In this document: one piece after another, positions 1 through 5,156 of the stretch
How positions within the stretch are numbered: position 1 is the stretch's first letter
Layout of the letters: each line of letters opens with the position of its first letter
From: Chitinophagaceae bacterium
GTDB lineage: Bacteria > Bacteroidota > Bacteroidia > Chitinophagales > Chitinophagaceae
Assembly (NCBI GenBank): GCA_947452875.1
Contig: CANGEZ010000182.1
Coordinates: 1 to 5,156 of the forward strand
DNA length: 5,156 bases
Direction: 5' to 3'
Notes under the pieces: model-generated
What the model was told of the DNA's origin: nothing
The model's input: only the letters and a program-made list of their open reading frames with translations
Databases searched by the model: none
Translations under genes and position numbers: made by a program

Positions 1-1785
1 GACAAAGTAAAATTCGTCGTAAATGGTGCCGGAGCTGCTGCCATGGCTTGTATAGAACTATACGAATCCTTGGGCGCAAAACCTGCCAACTTCATGGTTT
101 TTGATAAAGAAGGTATTTTATATGAAGGAAGGAAAGACATTACAGAGCATAAGAAAAAGTTTTGCGTAAGCGCTAAATACAAAGACTTTGATCTTGCAAA
201 AGCATTTAAAGATGCGGATGTTTTTTTAGGCTTGAGTGTGGGTAATGTTGTTACTCCCGAGATGATAAAATCAATGGCAAAACATCCTATTGTTTTTGCC
301 ATGGCTAATCCAGATCCTGAAATCACTTACGACCTTGCTATGAGTGCAAGAAAAGATGTTATCATGGCCACAGGAAGAAGTGATTATCCAAATCAGGTAA
401 ATAATGTATTAGGATTCCCTTACATTTTCCGTGGTGCATTGGATGTGAGAGCCAAGCAAATCAATGAGGCGATGAAACTTGCTGCAGTAAAGGCTTTGGC
501 AGAAATGGCCAAAACTCCTGTACCAGATATTGTAAATCTCGCCTATAACGAGAAGACAATTTCATTTGGCCCTACTTATATTATTCCAAAACCATTTGAC
601 CCTAGATTATTAGCAACTGTGGCTCCTGCTGTTGCAAAAGCTGCCATGGAAAGTGGTGTGGCTAGAATCAATATCACCAATTGGGATGCGTATGAAATTG
701 AATTGAACAAAAGATTGGGATTAGACAACCAGCTCAGCAGAATTCTCAGCAACAAAGCCAAAAGCAATCCTAAAAGAATTGTGTTTGCAGATGCAGAGAA
801 CATCAAAATACTTAAAGCCGCTCAACAGGTATTGGATGAAGGTATCGGCTATCCGATACTGTTAGGTGATGAAAAAAAGATACGAGAAATAGCCATACAG
901 AATTCAATTGATATCGACGACATGCCCATCATCAACCCGAAAGATGATGAACATGAAGAACTGAGAAAAAAATTCGGTGATATTTTCTTTGAAAAAAGAC
1001 ATAGAAAAGGCATCAACAACTATGAAGCGCTAAAAGCTATGAAAGACCGAAACCACTTCGGTTGTATGATGGTGGAAACTGGTGAAGCAGACTGTATGAT
1101 CAGTGGCCTGAGTAGAAATTATCCTGATACCATCAGGCCTGCCATTCAAATTATTGGTATGGAAGATGGCGTGAAAAAATTAGCGGGCATGTACCTTCTC
1201 TTCACAAAAAGAGGGCCTATGTTTTTGGCAGATACTACTGTAAATTTCAACCCGACTGCTGAAGAGCTGGCAGAAATCACTTTGTTGGTTGCGAAAGAAG
1301 TTCGTCATTTTAATATCGTTCCTAAAATTGCGATGTTGTCTTACTCCAATTTCGGCAGTAGCAATTCTAATGAGGCCAACATGGTTAGAAAGGCCAGAGA
1401 AATAGTAAAGGCGAAAAACCCTACTTTAATTTGCGATGGAGAAATTCAAGGCATGCTAGCTTTCAATAAAGAAATTTTGAAAGAAAACTATCCATTTACC
1501 GAATTGGTGAATGGCGAAGTAAACGTACTTATTTTTCCAAATTTAGCAGCTGGCAACATCGCTCATAATTTATTGCAGGAAATTGGTGGCGCCGATAGCA
1601 TTGGACCCATTCTTTTGGGATTGAAAAAACCTGTTCACGTATTACAATTGGGCAGTTCGATACGTTCTATTTATAACATGGTGGTTATTGCTGTTGTGGA
1701 TGCACAATCCAAAAATAAATCCAGCATACATGAAGAAGTAAAGAAAAGCAAATGGTGGAAACGTAAGCCTAAACCAATAGTGTAA
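1..1785 (+). CDS. maeB: NADP-dependent malic enzyme with C-terminal phosphotransacetylase-like domain, 5' partial
   Basis: Malic enzymes oxidatively decarboxylate malate to pyruvate, making NAD(P)H in the cytoplasm. The frame is open to the left edge, so the ATG at 43 is internal: it lies just after the dinucleotide-binding motif GAGAAA (visible residues 9-14). 594 residues are visible; E. coli MaeB has about 759, so roughly 170-190 N-terminal residues, including the first catalytic residues, are missing. The NAD(P)-binding malic domain runs to about residue 240, with ANPDPE (102-107) and TGRSDYPNQVNN (124-135), whose asparagines match malate-binding positions of the family. IIPKPFDPRL follows near 195. 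From about 258 (KRIVFADAE) to the end is a phosphotransacetylase-like domain, which in E. coli MaeB is regulatory and senses acetyl-CoA. Its active-site loop is degenerate (Q549, L550, S556 where active Pta has Ser, Arg, Asp). NADP rather than NAD use is inferred from the family; it cannot be read directly. mlaE begins 28 bases downstream, so co-transcription is plausible. Confidence 0.95.
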   Translation, partial: DKVKFVVNGAGAAAMACIELYESLGAKPANFMVFDKEGILYEGRKDITEHKKKFCVSAKYKDFDLAKAFKDADVFLGLSVGNVVTPEMIKSMAKHPIVFAMANPDPEITYDLAMSARKDVIMATGRSDYPNQVNNVLGFPYIFRGALDVRAKQINEAMKLAAVKALAEMAKTPVPDIVNLAYNEKTISFGPTYIIPKPFDPRLLATVAPAVAKAAMESGVARINITNWDAYEIELNKRLGLDNQLSRILSNKAKSNPKRIVFADAENIKILKAAQQVLDEGIGYPILLGDEKKIREIAIQNSIDIDDMPIINPKDDEHEELRKKFGDIFFEKRHRKGINNYEALKAMKDRNHFGCMMVETGEADCMISGLSRNYPDTIRPAIQIIGMEDGVKKLAGMYLLFTKRGPMFLADTTVNFNPTAEELAEITLLVAKEVRHFNIVPKIAMLSYSNFGSSNSNEANMVRKAREIVKAKNPTLICDGEIQGMLAFNKEILKENYPFTELVNGEVNVLIFPNLAAGNIAHNLLQEIGGADSIGPILLGLKKPVHVLQLGSSIRSIYNMVVIAVVDAQSKNKSSIHEEVKKSKWWKRKPKPIV

Positions 1786-1813
1786 ATCCAAAAGTTACTT
1801 ACATAATCATATA

Positions 1814-2551
1814 ATGAATCTTTTCACACATATCGGCAAATACCTGCTCATGCTGAAAGGCATGTTCAGCAAACCTGAAAACCCCAAATTATATTGGAAA
1901 GAGTTCATGCACCAATGCTCCGAAATTGGAGTCGGCAGCTTAGGAATTGTTGTTATCATTTCTTTTTTCATGGGTGCCGTAAGTGCTTTACAAGCCGTAT
2001 ACCAAATAGTGAATCCACTGATTTCAAAAACAATAATTCCTCAAATTGTAAGAGATACAGTAATTCTTGAATTTGCGCCAACACTAATTTGTATTGTATT
2101 AGCGGGTGTTATCGGCAGCAAGATTGCCAGTGAATTAGGAAACATGAGAGTAAGTGAGCAAATCGATGCGCTTGAAATTATGGGAATCAACTCTAAGACA
2201 TATCTCGTAATGCCCAAAATTGTTGCAGCCATTGTTATGATCCCTATGTTGGTTATTCTATCAATGGTATTAGGTATTGCCGGAGGAAGAATTACAGCAG
2301 TAGCTTCAGGTGTTGTTTCTGCAGAGACTTACGACAGAGGACTAATAGAATTATTCTTGCCTTACAACGTATTTTTTGCCATGATGAAAGCTTACACTTT
2401 CGCTTTTATCATCAGCTCTGTTCCCGCATATTTTGGCTATAATGTCAGTGGCGGTTCTTTGGAAATCGGAAGAAGCAGCACGAAATCTGTTGTGGTAAGT
2501 TGCGTATTAATATTGGTGGCTGATTATATCTTAGCACAGCTGTTATTGTAA
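1814..2551 (+). CDS. mlaE: MlaE-family ABC transporter permease (phospholipid transport)
   Basis: This 245-residue integral membrane protein is the permease of an MCE/Mla-type ABC transporter, which moves phospholipids between the inner and outer membranes. E. coli MlaE is about 260 residues, so this is full length. The N-terminus (1-35) is an amphipathic stretch expected to lie at the membrane surface. Hydrophobic segments lie near 40-62, 82-103, 131-158, 187-208 and 225-245, matching the five-helix MlaE fold. The family hallmark ELGNMRVSEQIDAL (107-120) sits in the cytoplasmic loop after the second segment; this loop couples to the ATPase, and the following GINSKTYLVMP is also typical. The ATG at 1814 is preceded by an A/T-rich leader without a Shine-Dalgarno sequence, as usual in Bacteroidota. 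It starts 28 bases after maeB and ends 29 bases before mlaF, which encodes its ATPase partner. The direction of lipid transport cannot be read from the sequence. Confidence 0.93.
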   Translation: MNLFTHIGKYLLMLKGMFSKPENPKLYWKEFMHQCSEIGVGSLGIVVIISFFMGAVSALQAVYQIVNPLISKTIIPQIVRDTVILEFAPTLICIVLAGVIGSKIASELGNMRVSEQIDALEIMGINSKTYLVMPKIVAAIVMIPMLVILSMVLGIAGGRITAVASGVVSAETYDRGLIELFLPYNVFFAMMKAYTFAFIISSVPAYFGYNVSGGSLEIGRSSTKSVVVSCVLILVADYILAQLLL

Positions 2552-2580
2552 TTATTTTTTTAAAATGGGCTCGAAAAAAT

Positions 2581-3351
2581 ATGATTGAATTCAAAAATAT
2601 TGTCAAAAAATTTGGAGACAAACTGGTATTAAATGACGTGAGCCACAAAATGGAAACCGGCAAAACAAACTTAATCATTGGCACCAGTGGAAGCGGAAAA
2701 ACGGTTCTTCAAAAATGTCTTGTTGGTCTGTTTGAGCCAGATGCAGGAGAAATCATTTACGACGGCACCAGTTTCACACAAATGAGTGAAGATGATAGAA
2801 AATTACTTCGTCAACAAATAGGGATGTTGTTTCAGGGCTCTGCCTTATTTGACAGCATGACTGTAGAAGATAATATCAAATTTCCTCTCGACATGTTTAC
2901 GAAGGACAAACAGCAGGAAAAATTGAAACGAGTAAATGAAGTGTTAGAAAGAGTAAACTTAATCGGCAGCAATAAGAAATTTCCTGCCGAGCTCAGTGGC
3001 GGTATGAAAAAAAGAGTGGGCATTGCCAGAGCCATTGTTTTAAATCCTAAGTTTTTGTTTTGTGATGAACCCAATTCAGGACTAGATCCACAAACATCGA
3101 TGCTGATTGATAAATTGATTTCAGACATCACGAGGGATTATAAAATGACAACGATTATCAATACCCACGATATGAACAGTGTGATGGAAATCGGAGACAA
3201 TATTTTGTATTTGAAAGATGGCAAAAAAGAATGGACCGGCAATAGTAAAGACATTATTTTCTCTGAAAATAAAAATCTCAATCAATTCATTTTCGCTTCT
3301 GAATTTTTACAGGATGCCAAGTTGCATAGGATGATGGAAGCGAAGAAATAA
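2581..3351 (+). CDS. mlaF: MlaF-family ABC transporter ATP-binding protein
   Basis: This 256-residue protein is a single ABC ATPase domain, close in size to E. coli MlaF (about 269), and would power lipid transport through the adjacent MlaE permease on the cytoplasmic face. All nucleotide-binding motifs are present: Walker A GTSGSGKT (34-41), Q-loop Gln85 in MLFQGSALF, signature LSGG (138-141) followed by MKKR, Walker B ending FLFCDE with catalytic Glu163, D-loop SGLDP (166-170), and H-loop His196 in NTHDM. The phrase LFQGSALFDSMTVEDNI and the signature with MKKR are characteristic of the MlaF/Ttg2A group rather than of importers for small solutes. There is no Shine-Dalgarno sequence; the start at 2581 gives the expected N-terminus MIEFKNIVKKFG. 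No mlaD (MCE protein) or mlaB (STAS protein) follows; the next gene is sucD under its own promoter. From memory, Bacteroidota often keep the MCE gene elsewhere. Confidence 0.94.
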   Translation: MIEFKNIVKKFGDKLVLNDVSHKMETGKTNLIIGTSGSGKTVLQKCLVGLFEPDAGEIIYDGTSFTQMSEDDRKLLRQQIGMLFQGSALFDSMTVEDNIKFPLDMFTKDKQQEKLKRVNEVLERVNLIGSNKKFPAELSGGMKKRVGIARAIVLNPKFLFCDEPNSGLDPQTSMLIDKLISDITRDYKMTTIINTHDMNSVMEIGDNILYLKDGKKEWTGNSKDIIFSENKNLNQFIFASEFLQDAKLHRMMEAKK

Positions 3352-3354
3352 GCC

Positions 3355-3453
3355 AATTTGGTAATTTGACAATTCGTTGATTTGATAATGGGATGATGCG
3401 CTATAGTCCAATTTTCAAATCATCAAATTGACACATCGTCAAATCAATCATTC
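3355..3453. repeat. Degenerate 8-nt-periodic inverted repeat
   Basis: The gap between mlaF and sucD is filled by a low-complexity dyad. The left arm (about 3355-3394) reads as consecutive 8-nt units such as AATTTGGT, AATTTGAC and GATTTGAT, consensus RATTTGAN. The right arm (about 3406-3453) carries the same kind of unit on the opposite strand, for example GTCAAATC (3438-3445) and ATCAAATT (3422-3429). The best arm pair, 3364-3389 against 3419-3444, matches at 20 of 26 positions by hand alignment. The spacer contains the 6-bp palindrome CTATAG (3401-3406). No T-tract follows either arm, so this is not a standard intrinsic terminator, although it could fold in RNA after mlaF. It resembles, from memory, dispersed intergenic repeats of Sphingobacteriia/Chitinophagia; that could not be checked here. 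Confidence 0.7.
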
Positions 3454-3456
3454 CCT

Positions 3457-3464
3457 TATCTTTG
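3457..3464 (+). promoter_or_regulatory. Bacteroidota-type -7 promoter element of sucD
   Basis: TATCTTTG matches the Bacteroidota sigma factor consensus TAnnTTTG exactly. It ends 38 bases before the sucD start codon, giving a predicted leader of about 30-35 bases. The -33 element is poor: the nearest TTG upstream (3428-3430) is 26 bases away, more than the usual spacing of about 19-21. The element lies directly downstream of the inverted repeat, whose right arm therefore forms the -33 region. Confidence 0.65.
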
Positions 3465-3502
3465 CGCAAATTTTATTCACAACTAACAGCTATTTCAAAC
3501 AA

Positions 3503-4378
3503 ATGTCAGTTTTAGTCAACAAAAACTCTAAAGTAATCGTTCAGGGATTTACAGGTACAGAAGGTACATTTCATGCTACACAGATGATAGAATACGGAAC
3601 CAATGTTGTGGGTGGTGTAACTCCGGGTAAAGGAGGTTCAACTCACTTAGACAAACCTGTTTTTAATACAGTTGCTGACGCAATTAAAACGGCCGGAGCC
3701 AATGTAAGTATCATATTTGTGCCACCTGCTTTTGCTGCAGATGCCATTATGGAAGCTGCTGAAGCGGGAATCGCTTTGGTAGTGTGTATTACAGAAGGGA
3801 TTCCTGTTCAAGATATGGTGAATGTAAAAAGCTATTTAAAAAGTACAAATACAAGATTAATTGGACCGAACTGCCCTGGTGTTATCACAGCAGAGGAATG
3901 TAAAGTGGGTATCATGCCAGGCTTTATCTTCAAAAAAGGTCGTATAGGAATCGTTTCAAAATCAGGCACATTAACCTATGAAGCGGCTGATCAGGTAGCG
4001 AAAGCGGGTTTGGGTATCTCTACTGCCATCGGAATTGGCGGAGATCCTATCATCGGAACAACAACTAAAGAAGCTGTTGAACTTTTAATGAACGACGACG
4101 AAACTGATGCCATCGTAATGATTGGTGAAATCGGCGGAGGCATGGAAGCTGAAGCTGCTCATTATATTAAATCTACCGGAAATAAAAAGCCTGTAGTAGG
4201 TTTCATAGCCGGACAAACAGCGCCTCCGGGAAGAAGAATGGGCCACGCAGGTGCTATTGTTGGTGGCGCAGATGATACTGCTGCTGCTAAAATGAAAATC
4301 ATGGGAGAATGTGGTATTCATGTGGTAGCAAGTCCAGCTGATATTGGTAAAACAATGGCTGAAGCATTGAAAAAGTAA
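3503..4378 (+). CDS. sucD: Succinyl-CoA ligase (ADP/GDP-forming), alpha subunit
   Basis: SucD pairs with the beta subunit SucC to interconvert succinyl-CoA and succinate plus CoA, with phosphorylation of ADP or GDP; it is the substrate-level phosphorylation step of the TCA cycle. The 291-residue product has the family's normal length. The CoA-binding Rossmann-like domain starts at once, with GFTGTEGTFH (15-24) and GVTPGKGG (38-45). The ligase domain follows, with GPNCPGVITAEE (121-132), SKSGTLTYEA (152-161), Glu209 in GEIGGG, and the phosphorylated active-site His248 in GRRMGHAGA. The ATG at 3503 is chosen because MSVLVNKNSKVIVQGFTG is the expected N-terminus; the in-frame extension back to a TTG at 3428 would read through the promoter and repeat. 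No sucC is visible nearby, so the partner must be encoded elsewhere. Expression appears independent: own promoter upstream and intrinsic terminator 20 bases after the stop. Confidence 0.97.
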   Translation: MSVLVNKNSKVIVQGFTGTEGTFHATQMIEYGTNVVGGVTPGKGGSTHLDKPVFNTVADAIKTAGANVSIIFVPPAFAADAIMEAAEAGIALVVCITEGIPVQDMVNVKSYLKSTNTRLIGPNCPGVITAEECKVGIMPGFIFKKGRIGIVSKSGTLTYEAADQVAKAGLGISTAIGIGGDPIIGTTTKEAVELLMNDDETDAIVMIGEIGGGMEAEAAHYIKSTGNKKPVVGFIAGQTAPPGRRMGHAGAIVGGADDTAAAKMKIMGECGIHVVASPADIGKTMAEALKK

Positions 4379-4398
4379 TCTACTTTACATATTAAATG

Positions 4399-4425
4399 AA
4401 TCCGGTTTTATGACCGGATTTTTTT
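4399..4425 (+). terminator. Intrinsic terminator after sucD
   Basis: AATCCGGT (4399-4406) pairs perfectly with ACCGGATT (4413-4420), giving an 8-bp stem with a 6-nt loop that can close by one further T-G pair. A run of Ts continues to 4425, so the RNA would end in seven consecutive Us. Position 20 bases after the sucD stop and orientation fit Rho-independent termination of sucD. Confidence 0.9.
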
Positions 4426-4509
4426 ATGTCAAAAAATAGACTTGAAGAAAATTTAGTGGTACTGAATAAATATTAGTAAGAATATTTGGCTATGTCGGGT
4501 GTGTGGACG

Positions 4510-4549
4510 TATTATTGCGATATTGCAATATTGCAATATCGCAATAATA
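4510..4549. repeat. Perfect 40-bp palindrome made of 8-nt units
   Basis: Bases 4510-4549 equal their own reverse complement without a mismatch or spacer; the centre is between 4529 and 4530. The same stretch also reads as four tandem 8-nt units from 4513: TATTGCGA, TATTGCAA twice, then TATCGCAA. Symmetry stops at the flanks (G at 4509, A at 4550). It is followed by a run of As on the + strand and has no T-tract on the other strand, so it is not an intrinsic terminator in either direction. It could extrude a cruciform, form a 5' leader hairpin, or bind a symmetric protein; none of this is shown. The rest of the 281-base gap (4379-4659) contains the sucD terminator and A/T-rich sequence in which I see no gene and no exact TAnnTTTG element; the closest is AATATTTG at 4481-4488, one mismatch. 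Confidence 0.95.
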
Positions 4550-4659
4550 AAAAACCTATTTGCTTATTTTTACAAAAACTCGACTGCTTAATACAACCGA
4601 GACTTATTTAAAACTTGTAAACTAATTTAAGGACAACTCATTTTTATAAATACACCAAT

Positions 4660-5058
4660 ATGAAAAATGATTCAGTTTATAAAATCCCCCTCCAGTACAG
4701 AAAAATGGAAAACCTCCATATCGTTTTTTGGCTGTTTAAAGACATTGCTTGGTGCATGTTTTGGAAGCCATTGGGCATTGCAATGATTATTCCAACAATG
4801 ATTATCTCAATAGTTATTGCCTGGAGAACAAGGCATTTCATGAGTGAGCTTTGTCATAACCTTGCTATCACCGTTTGGATTAGTGCCAACAGTTACTGGA
4901 TGATTAGCGAATTTCTTGGTTTTGACACCAAACCATTGTTTAACGACTATACCTATAAACATCTGGCCCTCATTCCTTTTACCATTGGAATTTTACTATT
5001 GGCTTTTTATTATCTCATCTGGAAACCTAAACATAAAGACGAGTTGGAAACAATGTAA
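4660..5058 (+). CDS. Conserved-looking small membrane protein of unknown function
   Basis: I cannot assign a function to this 132-residue protein. It has a short polar N-terminus (1-18), then hydrophobic, aromatic-rich segments near 19-35, 38-55, 66-86 and 101-120, and a charged tail WKPKHKDELETM, suggesting three or four membrane helices. It is rich in tryptophan (24, 31, 35, 55, 73, 80, 121). Its most distinctive stretch is SELCHNLAITVWISANSYW (62-80), where polar His, Asn and Ser residues fall inside or next to a membrane segment. No signal peptide, metal-binding cluster or known enzyme motif is evident. From memory it resembles unnamed Bacteroidota membrane proteins beginning QYRKxENLHIxFW. 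The ATG at 4660 is preferred because residues 11-20 (LQYRKMENLH) look conserved; Met16 is an alternative start. No strong promoter or Shine-Dalgarno sequence is visible, and the gene stands alone between the sucD terminator and the next promoter. Confidence 0.8.
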   Translation: MKNDSVYKIPLQYRKMENLHIVFWLFKDIAWCMFWKPLGIAMIIPTMIISIVIAWRTRHFMSELCHNLAITVWISANSYWMISEFLGFDTKPLFNDYTYKHLALIPFTIGILLLAFYYLIWKPKHKDELETM

Positions 5059-5092
5059 TTGCACATTCTTTCTTCAAGGTTTTTGTTTGACT

Positions 5093-5100
5093 TATATTTG
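5093..5100 (+). promoter_or_regulatory. Bacteroidota-type -7 promoter element before the last gene
   Basis: TATATTTG is an exact TAnnTTTG match, ending 42 bases before the ATG at 5143, nearly the same arrangement as at sucD. A TTTG at 5086-5089 is too close to be the -33 element, and no well-spaced TTG is seen. The leader to the start codon is almost pure A/T, which suits Bacteroidota translation starts. Confidence 0.55.
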
Positions 5101-5142
5101 CATTCTTTAAAATTTTTTACTTTTTAATTTTTACTTAATAAC

Positions 5143-5156
5143 ATGTTCAGAACTCA
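5143..5156 (+). CDS. Start of a downstream gene, possibly aspartyl-tRNA synthetase (3' partial)
   Basis: Only four full codons and two bases are visible: Met-Phe-Arg-Thr followed by CA, which will be His or Gln. The setting supports a real start: an exact -7 promoter element about 40 bases upstream and an A/T-rich leader. Aspartyl-tRNA synthetases of Bacteroidota commonly begin M(Y/F)RTHTCGEL, so aspS is a reasonable guess, but four residues cannot identify a gene and no symbol is assigned. Confidence 0.4.

Noticed and set aside
43..45. ATG at 43 as the true start of the malic enzyme gene
   Set aside because: The frame is open to base 1 and the residues before it (VVNGAGAAA) are the conserved dinucleotide-binding motif, so the gene begins outside the window.
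2565..2588. Seven-codon reading frame overlapping the mlaF start (MGSKKYD)
   Set aside because: It is too short to judge, and an A-rich leader easily produces such a frame; there is no sign of a leader-peptide arrangement such as a hairpin or codon run.
3082..3090. Asn instead of the common Thr in the MlaF motif EP(N)SGLDP
   Set aside because: The catalytic Glu and the D-loop are intact, and this position varies among MlaF-type ATPases; it is not evidence of inactivation.
2832..3131. Minus-strand open frame of 99 codons inside mlaF
   Set aside because: It lies opposite a fully conserved ABC ATPase gene and has no independent start signals; the other minus-strand frames (576-806, 2041-2232, 2445-2684, 4085-4321) are rejected for the same reason.
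3428..3502. In-frame upstream extension of sucD from a TTG codon
   Set aside because: It would translate through the repeat and the TATCTTTG promoter element; the extra 25 residues do not resemble SucD, whose normal N-terminus starts at 3503.
4510..4549. The 40-bp palindrome as an intrinsic terminator
   Set aside because: It is followed by As on the + strand and by a mixed sequence on the - strand, without a T-tract, and sucD already has its own terminator at 4399-4425.
4916..5110. Second + strand frame overlapping the end of the membrane protein gene
   Set aside because: It is out of frame with a better-supported membrane protein, and its product has low-complexity aromatic content expected of a frame shadow.

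Overview
The window looks like an ordinary chromosomal stretch from a member of the Bacteroidota, most likely the Chitinophagia/Sphingobacteriia side. The supporting signs are AT-rich intergenic DNA, start codons without a Shine-Dalgarno sequence and preceded by A/T-rich leaders, two exact TAnnTTTG promoter elements of the Bacteroidota type, and the flavour of the proteins. All recognisable genes lie on the + strand, and every gene whose end is visible stops with TAA. I found no convincing minus-strand gene, RNA gene, CRISPR array or insertion sequence.

Layout. Bases 1-1785 are the 3' three quarters of a MaeB-type malic enzyme fused to a phosphotransacetylase-like domain; the 5' end is off the window. 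After 28 bases come mlaE (1814-2551) and, 29 bases later, mlaF (2581-3351), the permease and ATPase of an MCE/Mla-type lipid transporter. The close spacing suggests a maeB-mlaE-mlaF transcription unit. A 151-base gap (3352-3502) holds a degenerate 8-nt-periodic inverted repeat and then the promoter of sucD (3503-4378, succinyl-CoA ligase alpha subunit), which ends at a clear intrinsic terminator (4399-4425). A 281-base gap (4379-4659) carries a perfect 40-bp palindrome at 4510-4549 and otherwise shows no gene. A small tryptophan-rich membrane protein of unknown function follows (4660-5058). The last 98 bases hold a promoter and the first codons of another gene, possibly aspS.

Together: MaeB makes pyruvate and reducing power from malate, and SucD with its partner SucC (not in the window) performs the substrate-level phosphorylation step of the TCA cycle, so the two enzymes are in neighbouring central carbon pathways. 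MlaE and MlaF would form the inner-membrane core of a phospholipid transporter for outer-membrane lipid homeostasis; no MCE (MlaD) gene is present here.

I do not see a new biological system among the protein genes. The parts that ordinary annotation does not explain are the two intergenic dyad-symmetric elements, both built on an 8-nt period, and the uncharacterised membrane protein.
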